A DNA stretch of 64,000 nucleotides, taken from NCBI GenBank assembly GCA_012295225.1, contig WMKK01000002.1, forward strand, positions 795,949 through 859,948, in the 5' to 3' direction. This DNA is from Ostreococcus mediterraneus (taxonomy: Eukaryota; Chlorophyta; Mamiellophyceae; Mamiellales; Bathycoccaceae). Both the position numbers and the translations under genes were made by a program. Every line of letters starts with the position of its first letter. Position 1 is the stretch's first letter. Under the pieces are notes generated by a model. The model made no database searches, was not told where the DNA came from, and worked only from the letters and a program-made list of their open reading frames with translations. This document shows, one piece after another, positions 47,661-59,000 of the stretch.

Positions 47661-48860
47661 CTACTTGGCCAAATGGTAATCGTTCGGGACTTTGACGTTC
47701 CACCCGCGTTCGTCAGGGATGCGGCCTTGCTGAATACCGGTGAGTTGATCGTACATTTCTTGTCCGACGGGGCCGACTTTGCCGTCGCAAAACAGGGCTT
47801 TTTTGCCTTGGTACGTAACCGAGCCGACTGGGGCGACGACGACGGCGGTGCCGCAGCAAAAGCATTCATCAGCTTGCATGACTTCATCAATAGATACGTT
47901 ACGTTCCTCAACCGTGTACCCGCGCGAACGCGCGAGTTCGACGATGGATTTGCGCGTAATTCCGGGCAAAATGGTTCCTTGCAACGCCGGCGTGGAGATG
48001 GTTTTGCCCTTGACGCAGAAAAAGTTGCACGAGCTCACTTCTTCGACGTACTTGTTTTCCTTGGCATCCAAGTACATGACATCCGCGAAACCTTCCTTCT
48101 TCGCTTGTAACTGCACCTTCAACACCGGGGAATAGTTCCCGATGCACTTCGTACTTCCGCTTCCCCCCGGCGCGGCGCGATGATACGCCTCCTCCACCGT
48201 CAAGTCGATGGGCGTGAGCTGCCCACCCTTAAAATACGACGCCACGGGCGAGCAATACACCAAGAACGTATAACTCGGCGCCGGTGCGAGACCTAAAATA
48301 GCCCCCGTCCCAATCAACAACGGTCGTAAATACAACGCACCCATTCCAACCGGAGGCACGTAATCTCTATTCGCGCTCACCGTCTGCAGCACCGCCTTTT
48401 GAAACAACTCCCGCGGCACCGGCGGCATTGACATTCGCCCCGCGCCCTCTTCGCATCTCGCCGCATTCTGCTCGGGTCGAAACACCAATAACTCCTCGTC
48501 CACCGTACGGAACGCCTTCATGCCTTCAAACACGCCTTGTCCGTAGTTGAGCACCGCCGCCGCCGGGCTCAGGCTCAAGTTGTCGTACGGCACGACGCCC
48601 CCGTCGTGCCATTCTCCATCGCGCTCGCACGTCGCCACGTACATGTGCGACGTGGGCGTCAACCCGAAACCTAACGCAGACCAGTTGATGTCACTCGCAG
48701 GCGTGATCTTCACCGCGCCGCGCGCGCGCACGGCGGCGCGGCGCGACGACGACGCGCCGCTGGGGCGAACCGCGCCCGATGGCGCGCGAACGCGGCACGA
48801 TTTCGTCGTCGTCGCCGACAGCGATGGGGTCAGCGCGGCGCGCGGGCGAACGAGGGACAT
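47661..48860 (-). CDS. Branched-chain amino acid aminotransferase, plastid
   Basis: 399 residues from MSLVRPRAALTPSL. The first 50 or so residues are a Ser/Arg/Ala chloroplast-type transit peptide. The PLP fold type IV enzyme follows: NYGQGVFEGMKAFR, LYLRPLLIGTGAILGLAPA, APGGSGSTKCIGNYSPVLK (the Lys in STKCIGNY is the Schiff-base lysine), VEEVSSCNFFCVKG, LQGTILPGITRKSI and CFCCGTAVVVAPVGSVTY. It makes leucine, isoleucine and valine from their keto acids. KCIGNY differs from the common KCGGNY. An upstream ATG at 49181 would add 107 basic residues overlapping the RUVBL1 start, so 48860 is used. It is divergent from RUVBL1. Confidence 0.93.
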   Translation of the reverse strand: MSLVRPRAALTPSLSATTTKSCRVRAPSGAVRPSGASSSRRAAVRARGAVKITPASDINWSALGFGLTPTSHMYVATCERDGEWHDGGVVPYDNLSLSPAAAVLNYGQGVFEGMKAFRTVDEELLVFRPEQNAARCEEGAGRMSMPPVPRELFQKAVLQTVSANRDYVPPVGMGALYLRPLLIGTGAILGLAPAPSYTFLVYCSPVASYFKGGQLTPIDLTVEEAYHRAAPGGSGSTKCIGNYSPVLKVQLQAKKEGFADVMYLDAKENKYVEEVSSCNFFCVKGKTISTPALQGTILPGITRKSIVELARSRGYTVEERNVSIDEVMQADECFCCGTAVVVAPVGSVTYQGKKALFCDGKVGPVGQEMYDQLTGIQQGRIPDERGWNVKVPNDYHLAK

Positions 48861-49070
48861 GTGTCGAGGCGCGTTCGATCGCGCGGAACGGGCGCGGAAC
48901 GGGCGGCGCGCGCGCGCGGGTGTGCGGCGCGGCGCGCGGCGCGGGAAAACCTGGCGCAGTGACGCAGTGGTCCGTTTTGAAGGTGATACATGCGGCGTCC
49001 TCGCGACGACGACCGGCACAGCGCGACGGCGCCGCGCGACGGTGGTCGTCCTCGCGAACGCGCGCTCGCG

Positions 49071-50559
<1,489 letters not shown>

Positions 50560-50647
50560 GACTCTCGTCATCGTTTGTTAATAATAATATTCTATAGTGT
50601 TTGACTTGCCATCATTACAAAACGAGTGCGTCAGGAATTGCTGGCCT

Positions 50648-51850
50648 CTAGGCGGGAGTCGCCTTTGGCGAGCGGCGCATTGGTGATTCTTGTTGCGGGG
50701 CTTCATTACTGCCGCCACCACTCCCATCACCGCTATTCTTTTCTTTAGTAGTGTCGCTATCGTCGCGACGCGCATGAGCCTGCTTTTTACCTTGCGCTTT
50801 CGGCGCCATGGCTTCGATGAAATACTGCGCGTCTTCTGGGTTCAGAAACGTCACGCATCCCGCGCCGACGAGTTGCAGCTGCTGATTCCACATTTGCTTG
50901 GATTTGAAATTCGTGCATACGTTACGCATCAACAAAACAGTCGTCTCTTTGTCGACGGGAGACATTCGTTGCAACACTGCAGCGTGATCAACTGATGACT
51001 TTGCGTTGTCGCCAAACAAACCGGCGAGAAAGCTGTAGATGACCGTGAAATCTGGCGTCGAGCTATCGCACACGGCGAGGTTATTCGACAAATACTGAGG
51101 CGGAGTCTTAATGTTTATCGCTTGCGTACGTTTCACGGTCTTCGCTGGTGCGCGACGCGGCGGCTTTGGCGCCGTCATATCGCTACGCTTGCGCTTAACC
51201 GACGTCTTTGCAGTCGGCTTCGCCTCGACTTTATCCACCATCGCTGCGACTGACGCGACGGCTACGTTCGCCGCTTGTTTGGGCGCTGGTGTTTCCCGTG
51301 CCGCTCCCGCGGCCATCGTCGCCGCGGCGATGATCGATTTCGCATTCGAATTCGCATGCAAAGCCTTCTTCTTCACCTTGTCGCCCTCGTTGTTCTTCGC
51401 CTTGCGTCTCGGCGGCGGCACGTGCTCGCCCGTCCCATCCTTCATCACCTTGAGGAAATATTTCTGCGCGTGCGAACGTATCTGAATCACAGTCTTCGTC
51501 TCGACGTAGTTCTCAATCTTTTTCCAATCACGATCGTACAATTGAAGCGCCTTTAAAAACTTATCGTGCTCCTTCTCCGTCCACGACACGCGCGGCTTGG
51601 ACATCGTATACGGCTTCCGCGCCGGCTTCGCCACCGACCCCGCGGCCACAGCCCCACCTCGACCCTCATCATTCACCGCACCCGCACCACCCTGCGTCGC
51701 GCCCGACCCATCGACACCGACGACGCCCTTCGCCTCGCCTCGCCCGCGCGCGCCCGCGTCAATCTTCTTCGCTCCGCGCCCCGACGCCGACGCGCTCGCC
51801 GTACGCCCAGACCCCGCCCGCGACGCCGACGACGACCCAGCCATCATCAC
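50648..51850 (-). CDS. REVEILLE/LCL-type MYB-related transcription factor (SHAQKYF)
   Basis: 400 residues. A low-complexity Gly/Ala/Ser head precedes a single MYB repeat (about residues 85-140): RVSWTEKEHDKFLKALQLYD, RDWKKIENYV and IQIRSHAQKYFLKV, the SHAQKYF class, then PPPRRKAKN as in RVE8-like proteins. A second conserved block near residue 275 (DFTVIYSFLAGLFGD followed by MSPVDKETTVLLMRN) resembles the LCL domain of RVE4/6/8, used to recruit coactivators. A Ser/Gly-rich tail ends the protein. Family members bind the evening element and drive evening clock genes. An exact evening element lies about 430 bp upstream of this start. Confidence 0.88.
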   Translation of the reverse strand: MMMAGSSSASRAGSGRTASASASGRGAKKIDAGARGRGEAKGVVGVDGSGATQGGAGAVNDEGRGGAVAAGSVAKPARKPYTMSKPRVSWTEKEHDKFLKALQLYDRDWKKIENYVETKTVIQIRSHAQKYFLKVMKDGTGEHVPPPRRKAKNNEGDKVKKKALHANSNAKSIIAAATMAAGAARETPAPKQAANVAVASVAAMVDKVEAKPTAKTSVKRKRSDMTAPKPPRRAPAKTVKRTQAINIKTPPQYLSNNLAVCDSSTPDFTVIYSFLAGLFGDNAKSSVDHAAVLQRMSPVDKETTVLLMRNVCTNFKSKQMWNQQLQLVGAGCVTFLNPEDAQYFIEAMAPKAQGKKQAHARRDDSDTTKEKNSGDGSGGGSNEAPQQESPMRRSPKATPA

Positions 51851-51913
51851 CCCGCGCGCGATATTCCCAACCCCACGCGCGATTTCACGTCCTCACCTCG
51901 CGCGCGATCGTTC

Positions 51914-51950
51914 CAATCCAAATCAATCCAAATCAATCCAAATCAATCCA
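51914..51950. repeat. 10-bp tandem repeat, nearly four copies
   Basis: CAATCCAAAT is repeated three times in perfect phase with a partial fourth copy. It sits 64-100 bp upstream of the RVE-type MYB start, where it could affect the promoter or 5' leader of that gene. Confidence 0.85.
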
Positions 51951-52146
51951 CCGTCCGTTCGCGCACCCGACGAGTGATTGCACGCCGATGCGCGTCTCCC
52001 TCTGTCTCTCCACACACACACACAGGCGAAGACGAATATACCACACCACGCGCGTCCCCGCGCTCGATCGTTTCGCGCGTCCGTCGTCCGTCGTCCGTCG
52101 TCGTCCGTCGCGCGGTGCCGACGACGACGATCGCGCCCGCGCGCGG

Positions 52147-52179
52147 GGTCGAGGCGATCCAGGCTGGATCGCCTCGACC
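52147..52179. repeat. Perfect inverted repeat, 15-bp arms, 3-nt loop
   Basis: GGTCGAGGCGATCCA at 52147-52161 is followed by GGC and then its exact reverse complement at 52165-52179. In RNA it would be a very stable hairpin; in DNA, a cruciform or a dimeric-protein site. It lies in the gap between the MYB and TVP23 genes, about 300 bp from the MYB start and 250 bp from the TVP23 start. Confidence 0.9.
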
Positions 52180-52276
52180 GGTGGGGTCTATCGCCTGGTC
52201 GTGATTGGTCGATGGGTCCCGGGCGTCGAGCGTCACGCCACGTCACGCGCGCGGTGCCTTTATGGCGCGAACGTGG

Positions 52277-52285
52277 AGATATTTT
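52277..52285 (-). promoter_or_regulatory. Evening element (AAAATATCT on the minus strand)
   Basis: AGATATTTT on the plus strand is the exact complement of the evening element, the known target of CCA1/LHY/RVE MYB proteins. It is about 427 bp upstream of the RVE-type MYB start and about 148 bp upstream of the TVP23 start. Whether it acts on the MYB (self-regulation) or on TVP23 is unknown. Confidence 0.6.
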
Positions 52286-52287
52286 AT

Positions 52288-52366
52288 TCGGACATTCGGA
52301 GTTTGTGTATGGTCGGACATTCGGCGTTTGTGTGTCTTCGGTCGGACATTCGGCGTGTGTGTGCGG
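52288..52366. repeat. Three tandem units of 25-29 bp
   Basis: Units start at 52288, 52313 and 52342. Each begins TCGGACATTCGG and continues with GT-rich sequence (GTTTGTGTG or GTGTGTGTG). The units differ by small insertions, as expected of a decaying minisatellite. They lie immediately after the evening element and 67-145 bp upstream of the TVP23 start. Confidence 0.85.
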
Positions 52367-52432
52367 CGCGTCGCTGGACGTGTCTCGTGGATGCGTGGCG
52401 ACGCACGGCGCGCAGTCCCCGACGCCGACGCG

Positions 52433-53037
52433 ATGCGCGCGGTGGAGATCGCGCCGGAGACGCAGAAACACCCATTCGCGGTGATGTTACTGCTCGGGTG
52501 CAAGGCGGCCCCGATCGTGGCGTACGTGTGACTCGGGCGCGACGGACGATGGTGCGGATGACTGACGCGATGTGTCGCTCGTGGCGTAGGTACGCGACGT
52601 GCGAGCTGTTTAATGAGAACTTTGTGCATAATTTCGTCGGGGTGGTGATTTTGCTCGCGGGGGATTTTTGGATCACGAAGAATATCGGTGGACGGTTGCT
52701 CGTGGGGTTGAGGTACTGGAATGAAATCGACGAGGCGGGGGAGTCGCGATGGAGATTCGAGTCGCGCGATGAAGACGGGATGAAACGCGTCGATAAGCAT
52801 GAATCTCGATTATTTTGGACGACGTTATACGTCGCTGTGTTGGTGTGGGTGGTATTTTTCATAGGCACGCTCGCGGCGTTTCACTTGAACTACGCGTTGC
52901 TTTCGGGCACCGGGTTGATTCTCGCGTCGTCAAATTTGTACGGATACTACGCGTGTAGCAAAGACCAACAGGCGGCTGTCGCCGCGGGGATGTCGTCATT
53001 CGCTCGTCGACAAGTCGTCGGTTCGTTCTTTAGTTAG
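52433..53037 (+). CDS. Golgi membrane protein TVP23 family, two exons
   Basis: Exon 1 is 52433-52521 and exon 2 is 52590-53037, for 178 residues. The 68-nt phase-2 intron starts GTACGTG, has ACTGACG at 52561-52567 and ends GGCGTAG. The splice restores APIVAYATCELFNENFV, which aligns without a gap to the family pattern AALVVYLLCGLFSDNFV. Further marks are DFWITKNIGGRLLVGLRYWN, ESRWRFESRD, SRLFWTTLYVAVLVWVVFF and SSNLYGYYAC, with four membrane segments. Yeast Tvp23 sits in late-Golgi vesicles and functions in vesicle transport. An in-frame ATG earlier in exon 1 could lengthen the N-terminus. The stop is only 27 bp before the next gene's first ATG. Confidence 0.92.
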
Positions 53038-53064
53038 TTTTTTGTACATGATGAAAATAGCAGC

Positions 53065-56000
53065 ATGACATCGTTCAACGATACATCCCGTCCCGTGCCG
53101 TCGAGGCGCGCGCGGAGCTTGCCCAACAAACTTCCGACTTCGGCCACCCACATAGTGCGCCGCGTGCGCGACGACGACCGACGCGTGCGGGTCATCATGA
53201 CGACGAAGTCGTCAAAGATGTCCACCAACGCGCACGGGTCGACGGCAAACCTCGCTGATGCCGCAAGCGCGTCGGCTTCAAAGGTTGCAATCGCCTCGTT
53301 TCTAACCAAACGAGGAGGAAAGGATTTATACGGCAAACCGACGTGGCGGCTTCGGTTTTTCGCATTGCGTCGGTCGAGACACGCGCGCGAACGGTCGGTG
53401 ATTCGTTACTTTGCCAATGAGCCCGCTGATGCGTCGGAGACGGCGGCGAAGGGGGAGTTTGTGATTAATGGAAAGTCAAGCGTGCGCGTGCTAGATGCCG
53501 AGGAAACGTTTACAGAGTTTGGTTTGAAGGCAAATAAATTCGCAGGTAAACGCATGTTTGCGTTTCAGACGCTTCCAAGTGATGGTAACAGCGGCGCTTT
53601 GGTGGTTGAGGCTGAGAATTTGGCGCTGATGCAGCGTTGGGTGACGGCGATTAGCGACGCGATTGCGGCAGCGCGCGCCGTCGAGAGCGAAGCCGCGGGT
53701 CAGACGTTGACATCGAGCGGCGTGAACGCCGAAGAACAAGACGCGCTCAAAGGTAAGAACTTTAGAGGCACGCTTGAATTGGCGGGTTTGTGCGGGCCCT
53801 TAGGAGGCGGAGCACTTCCAGTGCATTTGGATGCGTGCTGGGAAAATTTGACGTTTGTAGATCTCATGGCAGACTCGTGTCTGAATGAACGGCTCGGGCG
53901 ACAGCACAGACCAAAGTATGTTCGAGAAACACTGTCGGCGCTAGTTGATAGTGCGATTACGGTATCGAGATGTTTGAGTGCGTCGGCGATTCAAATGAGT
54001 GGGCCAGAGTCCAACGCGATGGGCTCGATTCGCCGAGCGTTAGAAGACATGCTATCAATGGCTCGACTCATCCCAGTCGGTACCAAGGATAACAACTTGT
54101 TTGTGTCATTCCTAGCGGCATTTTTAGATCGTGTCAAGCAACTGCGCGCAGGCGAGCTAATGATGGTGCCAGGCGGTTGGGCGAACGCCGACGGCGGAGC
54201 GGCGGTGATTTACACCATCCACAGACTTCCGGCGCACTTTGTAGTAAGCTTGACGAATTGCGGTGACGGTTTGGAGTATCATCCAATGAAAGCCGATCCA
54301 GCGCAAGATGCATTCAAATACATCGCAACCGTACAGCTGATGGAGGTGCCAATCGCAGTGGCGATGGATTCGTCGACGTGGGCACTTTTGTTCCGACCAC
54401 TGGTGTTTCCGCACACGGCAGAAAAGGCAAAAGATATGATTTACAACAAGGTATTGCCGATGATGAACTCGCGTCCTTTACTTGCGTCCGTGACGCCAAG
54501 TCCATTACGTACAGTGCAGTTTGCGAAGCGCCCTCGAGGGCTCGACGCCAGCGGGGTGTTTACCGCGCTCGAAGCCGCGCGCTGTGGCCTCGCTAGTTTA
54601 GGATGTCCGCCTTCGCGGGCCGACGCTTTGGTGAATCTCGGCGTTCGACATGTCATGCTTGAAGAAGCAAAGCGTGACTTGGAGCGCGTCAATATGATCG
54701 GTGCAAGTGCTTTGGTGACTCTGCAAGCTGCATGCAGAACGGTGTCTGATTACGCCGCAACGCACGCCGAGCTTCTAGTCGCCGCAGAAGAGAGCATGTC
54801 GCCCAATGGATCACCGAATGGCGCATCTGCTCCCACCAAACCTGCACCGTTATCGCGAGATACGCTTGCGCAAATATTGCGTAGTGTCGAAGCCGTCATG
54901 CAAAAGACGAAGGCATTGCACGCAGCGACGACGCTTCCACCACCGCTCGCGCCGACGAAATTACCACCGACATCATGTGCTGTGCCGTTATTCAATCGGC
55001 TCGCAATCGAAGGAAACGTCGACGCATTGGCTGGTGCTGCCAAGGCGCCACCCATTCTTCGCCCCGTTGAGCTCACCATGGTCCCGGACGCCATCGATTC
55101 ATTGGAACAAGTGCCAAAGGCGCTGCGAAACGCATTGCACTGCTGTACCATACTCGCCAATCAATCAGATTTGATGCCGAACTCATACGCATTGCGAGTG
55201 AGCTTACTTGTGCATTTATTTGTACACGTGCTTCCAGCACCGATGCCACTGACGCATCCAGAACGCGCGACAAAGTGCTTCTGGGCGAGCTCAAAGGCGA
55301 CGTATGAGATTCAGGCTGAGATATTGAGAAGCTTGAACTTACTTCTCAGACATTTTTCAGCAGCTGTGCTTTCTATTAGCGTGACGCAAACATTTGATGC
55401 CGCGCGATTACTTACAATTGCGAACTTCGCCGCAATCGCTGACGCGACTTTACGGCTCAAAGTTACTGACGCTCCTTCGGCTTTTATCCAACACTACGCT
55501 GGATATGCCGAAGGTCCAATTAGCGCATTTGGCTTTGAAATCGGTCCTTTTGCCGTGGAGGCAGAATATTTGCGGTTTCATTGCCCTGAGCGAACGGCTA
55601 GATTGACACAAATACTGGACTACTTCCATAGCTTGAAGAGGATGATTAGCAAAGATCACATGATTTATCGATGGGAAGACGAAAGCGCTGGGGGCATGTC
55701 GTTTGGCGTCGGCGAAGCCCGACTCATCGATCAAGTGTGCTTACAAATGGGCATTAGTCGCGATGTACCAGAGTACTTGGCAAAGTATCACACAGGTGAA
55801 CATCGCGAATTCGTAGATTCCTACCCAGAAATGCGTTCGTTGCGCGATATTCTTTTCATGTTCAAGTTGCTTATGGCTCCTACATCAGACGCGCTGCCAG
55901 AGCTCGCGCGATGGAAGCCGATTGATGCAGCTTTAGACTGGTCAGTGACGGCACGTGATGGGTTCTTTGATCTCACTGTTTCGGCATTCGGTCGCAACCT

Positions 56001-59000
56001 AGCCGTGCAGCCGTGGAAGGAGCCAGAATTGGACGAGGGAGGAAAGTTGCGAACCGGATGGCGCAACGTCTTTGGTGGTGGATTCTTCGCCAGAATCACC
56101 GACCGTCGACCGCGTTGTCCGCCATCTGGTGCAAACCCGAGTAACCTGGCGGGTAGTAGAATCGACACAGAAGAAGACGTCCTTCACTTACCGGATGTTC
56201 CTACGTTCGACAATCTGTTGAAGCAGAGTGAATCAGAGTTGCTGCTGACGTATCTCACGGCGCCTATGATTCGACTACCTCTAGTTATGAAACTGTTCTC
56301 CGACCCAACTCGAGTGCGTGGGATTACGCATCGGGATATTCAGAGCATTATAGACGCAGTCATGTTCGAGCCCGGACCTTGGTCACCGCCTGAACCGACA
56401 AATGTACCAAAAGAAATCCCGGCGCCGACGCGCGCGCACATGGCGACGCCGTCCGGCTTACTGATACACGAATTGATTCATTGCCCAGCACCGCTCGTTG
56501 ATAGTGCGGAAGAGTTGTTAGCGCTAAGTTTAGAGCTCGACACTGGACGCCACGATGCACCGAGCGCGCAAGGTGTCTTATTTGCGACGAGAATGCTCAC
56601 CAGATTGTTGGCGTTTGTCTCTCACATTATCAAATCCAATTCGTTGGATACCGAATTCAGCGCATCGACGGGTTTCACGCGAGGGATGACTTGTTCCTCG
56701 GCTGCAGTGAGTACGCTCAAGGATGTAAAACTTCGTATCAAGCGAGCGTTAGGCGACAAATGCACGCCTGTGCTGAAGCGATGGCTTGGACACGCAGTGA
56801 AGAAGAACGCCATTCGCCCAGCGTGCGCACTTCACGCACACCTGGCATACATGCATTACTGGACCCCTCGGGATGAAATCGACAAGCAGGCTGCTCGAAC
56901 TATTCTTACGGCGCAGCAATACATCTTTGTCAACTATTCGTTCGCGGATACCCCGGATGGGAGTGCAGCGACGGACAGAAAGTTGGCTGACGCGGGTAAC
57001 ATGAGCGGTGTGGACACTGGACTTGGATTTGTCCCAACAGAAATTTTCGATCTCTTCCAGCGGAAGCGGCGTTCGGTATTGGAATGGGCGGCGGCCAATC
57101 CAAAGGACGCGAACCAAATTTTGGAAGAAGTCGTAGATGTATTGACGACGAAGAAGACAGATGGCTCTCGATCGCCGACAAACGTCCTTGACTCGGATGA
57201 GAATTTCAAGACGAACCGGGCGTGGCGAAGAGCTCCTGGAGCAGGTGGCGCGGGTCGATTCGTCAGTTACGTTTCTGACATTCCATTCAACGAACTTGTA
57301 GCCAGGGACAAACAAGCGTCAGAAGAGCTACTCAGACGCCACGTTCATTACGGTGAATGGTTACTTGAAACCACGATGCAAACGTTTGAGATGGAAATCA
57401 ACACGCAGCTAGGAGAGTTTACGGTTCGGAAAAACAGACTTGGTCACCTTGAAGCATCCATTCGAGAAATGCCAGATTTCATTGCTGCTTTAGGGCCCGT
57501 GCTTTCGAAACGGGGCATTGAGTCTTCCCATTTCCACGAGCTCGCTGAAGAGGAAACGCTCACGATTGGTGATAGTGGTGACGTCGTGCATTGTGCAGAG
57601 GTGCAAAACACCGAACACCGCAAGTGGATGCGTCTCGTTGGTTTAGGTCATGACATTCAGCTTTGGGATCGCGACCCAAGACCACCGATGAATGAGTTCA
57701 CTCGTCCTTACGTGAGTCGGGTGCAATCGTCAGTTTCTGCAGTTGAAGCTCTAGGACGTGCCGTCGGTAGCGGCGGACTTGAGCCTTGCGAGCAATGGAT
57801 TGCGCAACTCTTAGAACCAATTGCAAGAGGCCCTGGTGCAGGGTTTTTGCATGGGGTTGAGCTGTTCTTACCGAACCACACGATTCATGGCACAATCGCT
57901 CGACTCGCTGGCACTGGAGCTCCAGACAACGCCGTTGAAGAGCCATGGAGCTTTTTCAGACGAAAAAAGAAAGCTGATGGTGCAGATCAAGCCAAGCGGG
58001 TAGAGCAAGCTAAGAAGCTTCTTACTGAGGTCGTTATCGTGCAAGAACCGCCGTTGGTACAAGTTTTCCGCGTGGAATCCTACGGTAGGCGTTGGCGACG
58101 ATCCCTCGTGTTCGCGTCAAACGCATCCTTTTGCTTGGCTGATATCGATCCAGATGGCGAACCATTATTGACTGATCCGAACGAGCGATTCCTACTTTCT
58201 GCTGCGCGACTTGGTTCGCGAGCTCCGAGTCTCGTCGTCACGCGATTACTTCACGGGGCAGTCGGACGCGAATCTTTTGTTCCAGCGAGACATTTGCGAG
58301 GCTTACTCCCCGCCGCCTTGCTCGAAGAGTACCAGTTTTGGCGAAGTGAAACAACTGGTGATCTATTTGGTACAGCGCAAGATGGAGCTTTGCACCACGA
58401 TACGATGATTCACGTGCGATTGGGCTATGAAAACAACACTCTCCTCGACGGCAAGCAACCAATTGACACTTGCGCCGTCGTGAGACGGTTGCCTGTCAAC
58501 TCTCTTGATGACGCTTCAAAACTTCCGTTACTTGATGGATCGTACGTCGAAGGTCAGCTTACGCTTGTTGACTTGTTATATGCCCCTGGTCTTGCGGGTG
58601 AAAACGGGAAATCGCTGTTATTACTAACAAAGTCTCTCGCCGCGGTGGAAGGCTTGGCTCATGCGCTGGTTTGGACAGCAAAGCGCGGTTTAGAGAACGG
58701 GCCGACTGCAGCTGTCGAATTGTGCGATATCGCGCGCATCGAGCTTCCTCGACTTGGTGTTTCTTTCAATGCTGTCGAGTCTGGTGGTTCGATCCGTCTC
58801 GAGTGCGAAGAACACGCTGGTTTGTTTCTCGCGCAACGCAGAAATCCTGCGCTTGAAGGACTCCTCGCCGGTTTACCGCACGCACTACTTCTCGAAGCAC
58901 GCGATGGCGCGCTGTCAGTCTTACTCCCGGCTGGTGCAATTCCACGACCCGCGGCATATGCGACTGATCATGCCAACGCCGCAAGCACCGGTCTCGGCTC

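Larger units (their letters stand above)
51851..52432. other. Repeat-rich divergent regulatory gap between RVE MYB and TVP23
   Basis: A 582-bp gap with no supported gene between two outward-facing genes. It carries a 10-bp tandem repeat, CCGTCGT-type repeats at about 52080-52110, a 15-bp-arm hairpin, an evening element and three 25-29-bp tandem units, each listed separately. It is by far the most structured non-coding stretch in the window. Confidence 0.6.

Noticed and set aside
52243-52868. Minus-strand frames of 185 and 194 codons over the MYB-TVP23 gap and TVP23
   Set aside because: They run through tandem repeats and the spliced TVP23 exons, and give low-complexity Arg/Thr-rich sequence.
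53034-53336. 100-codon minus-strand frame at the start of the giant gene
   Set aside because: It overlaps the N-terminal coding region and PH domain start of the giant gene. No signals of its own.
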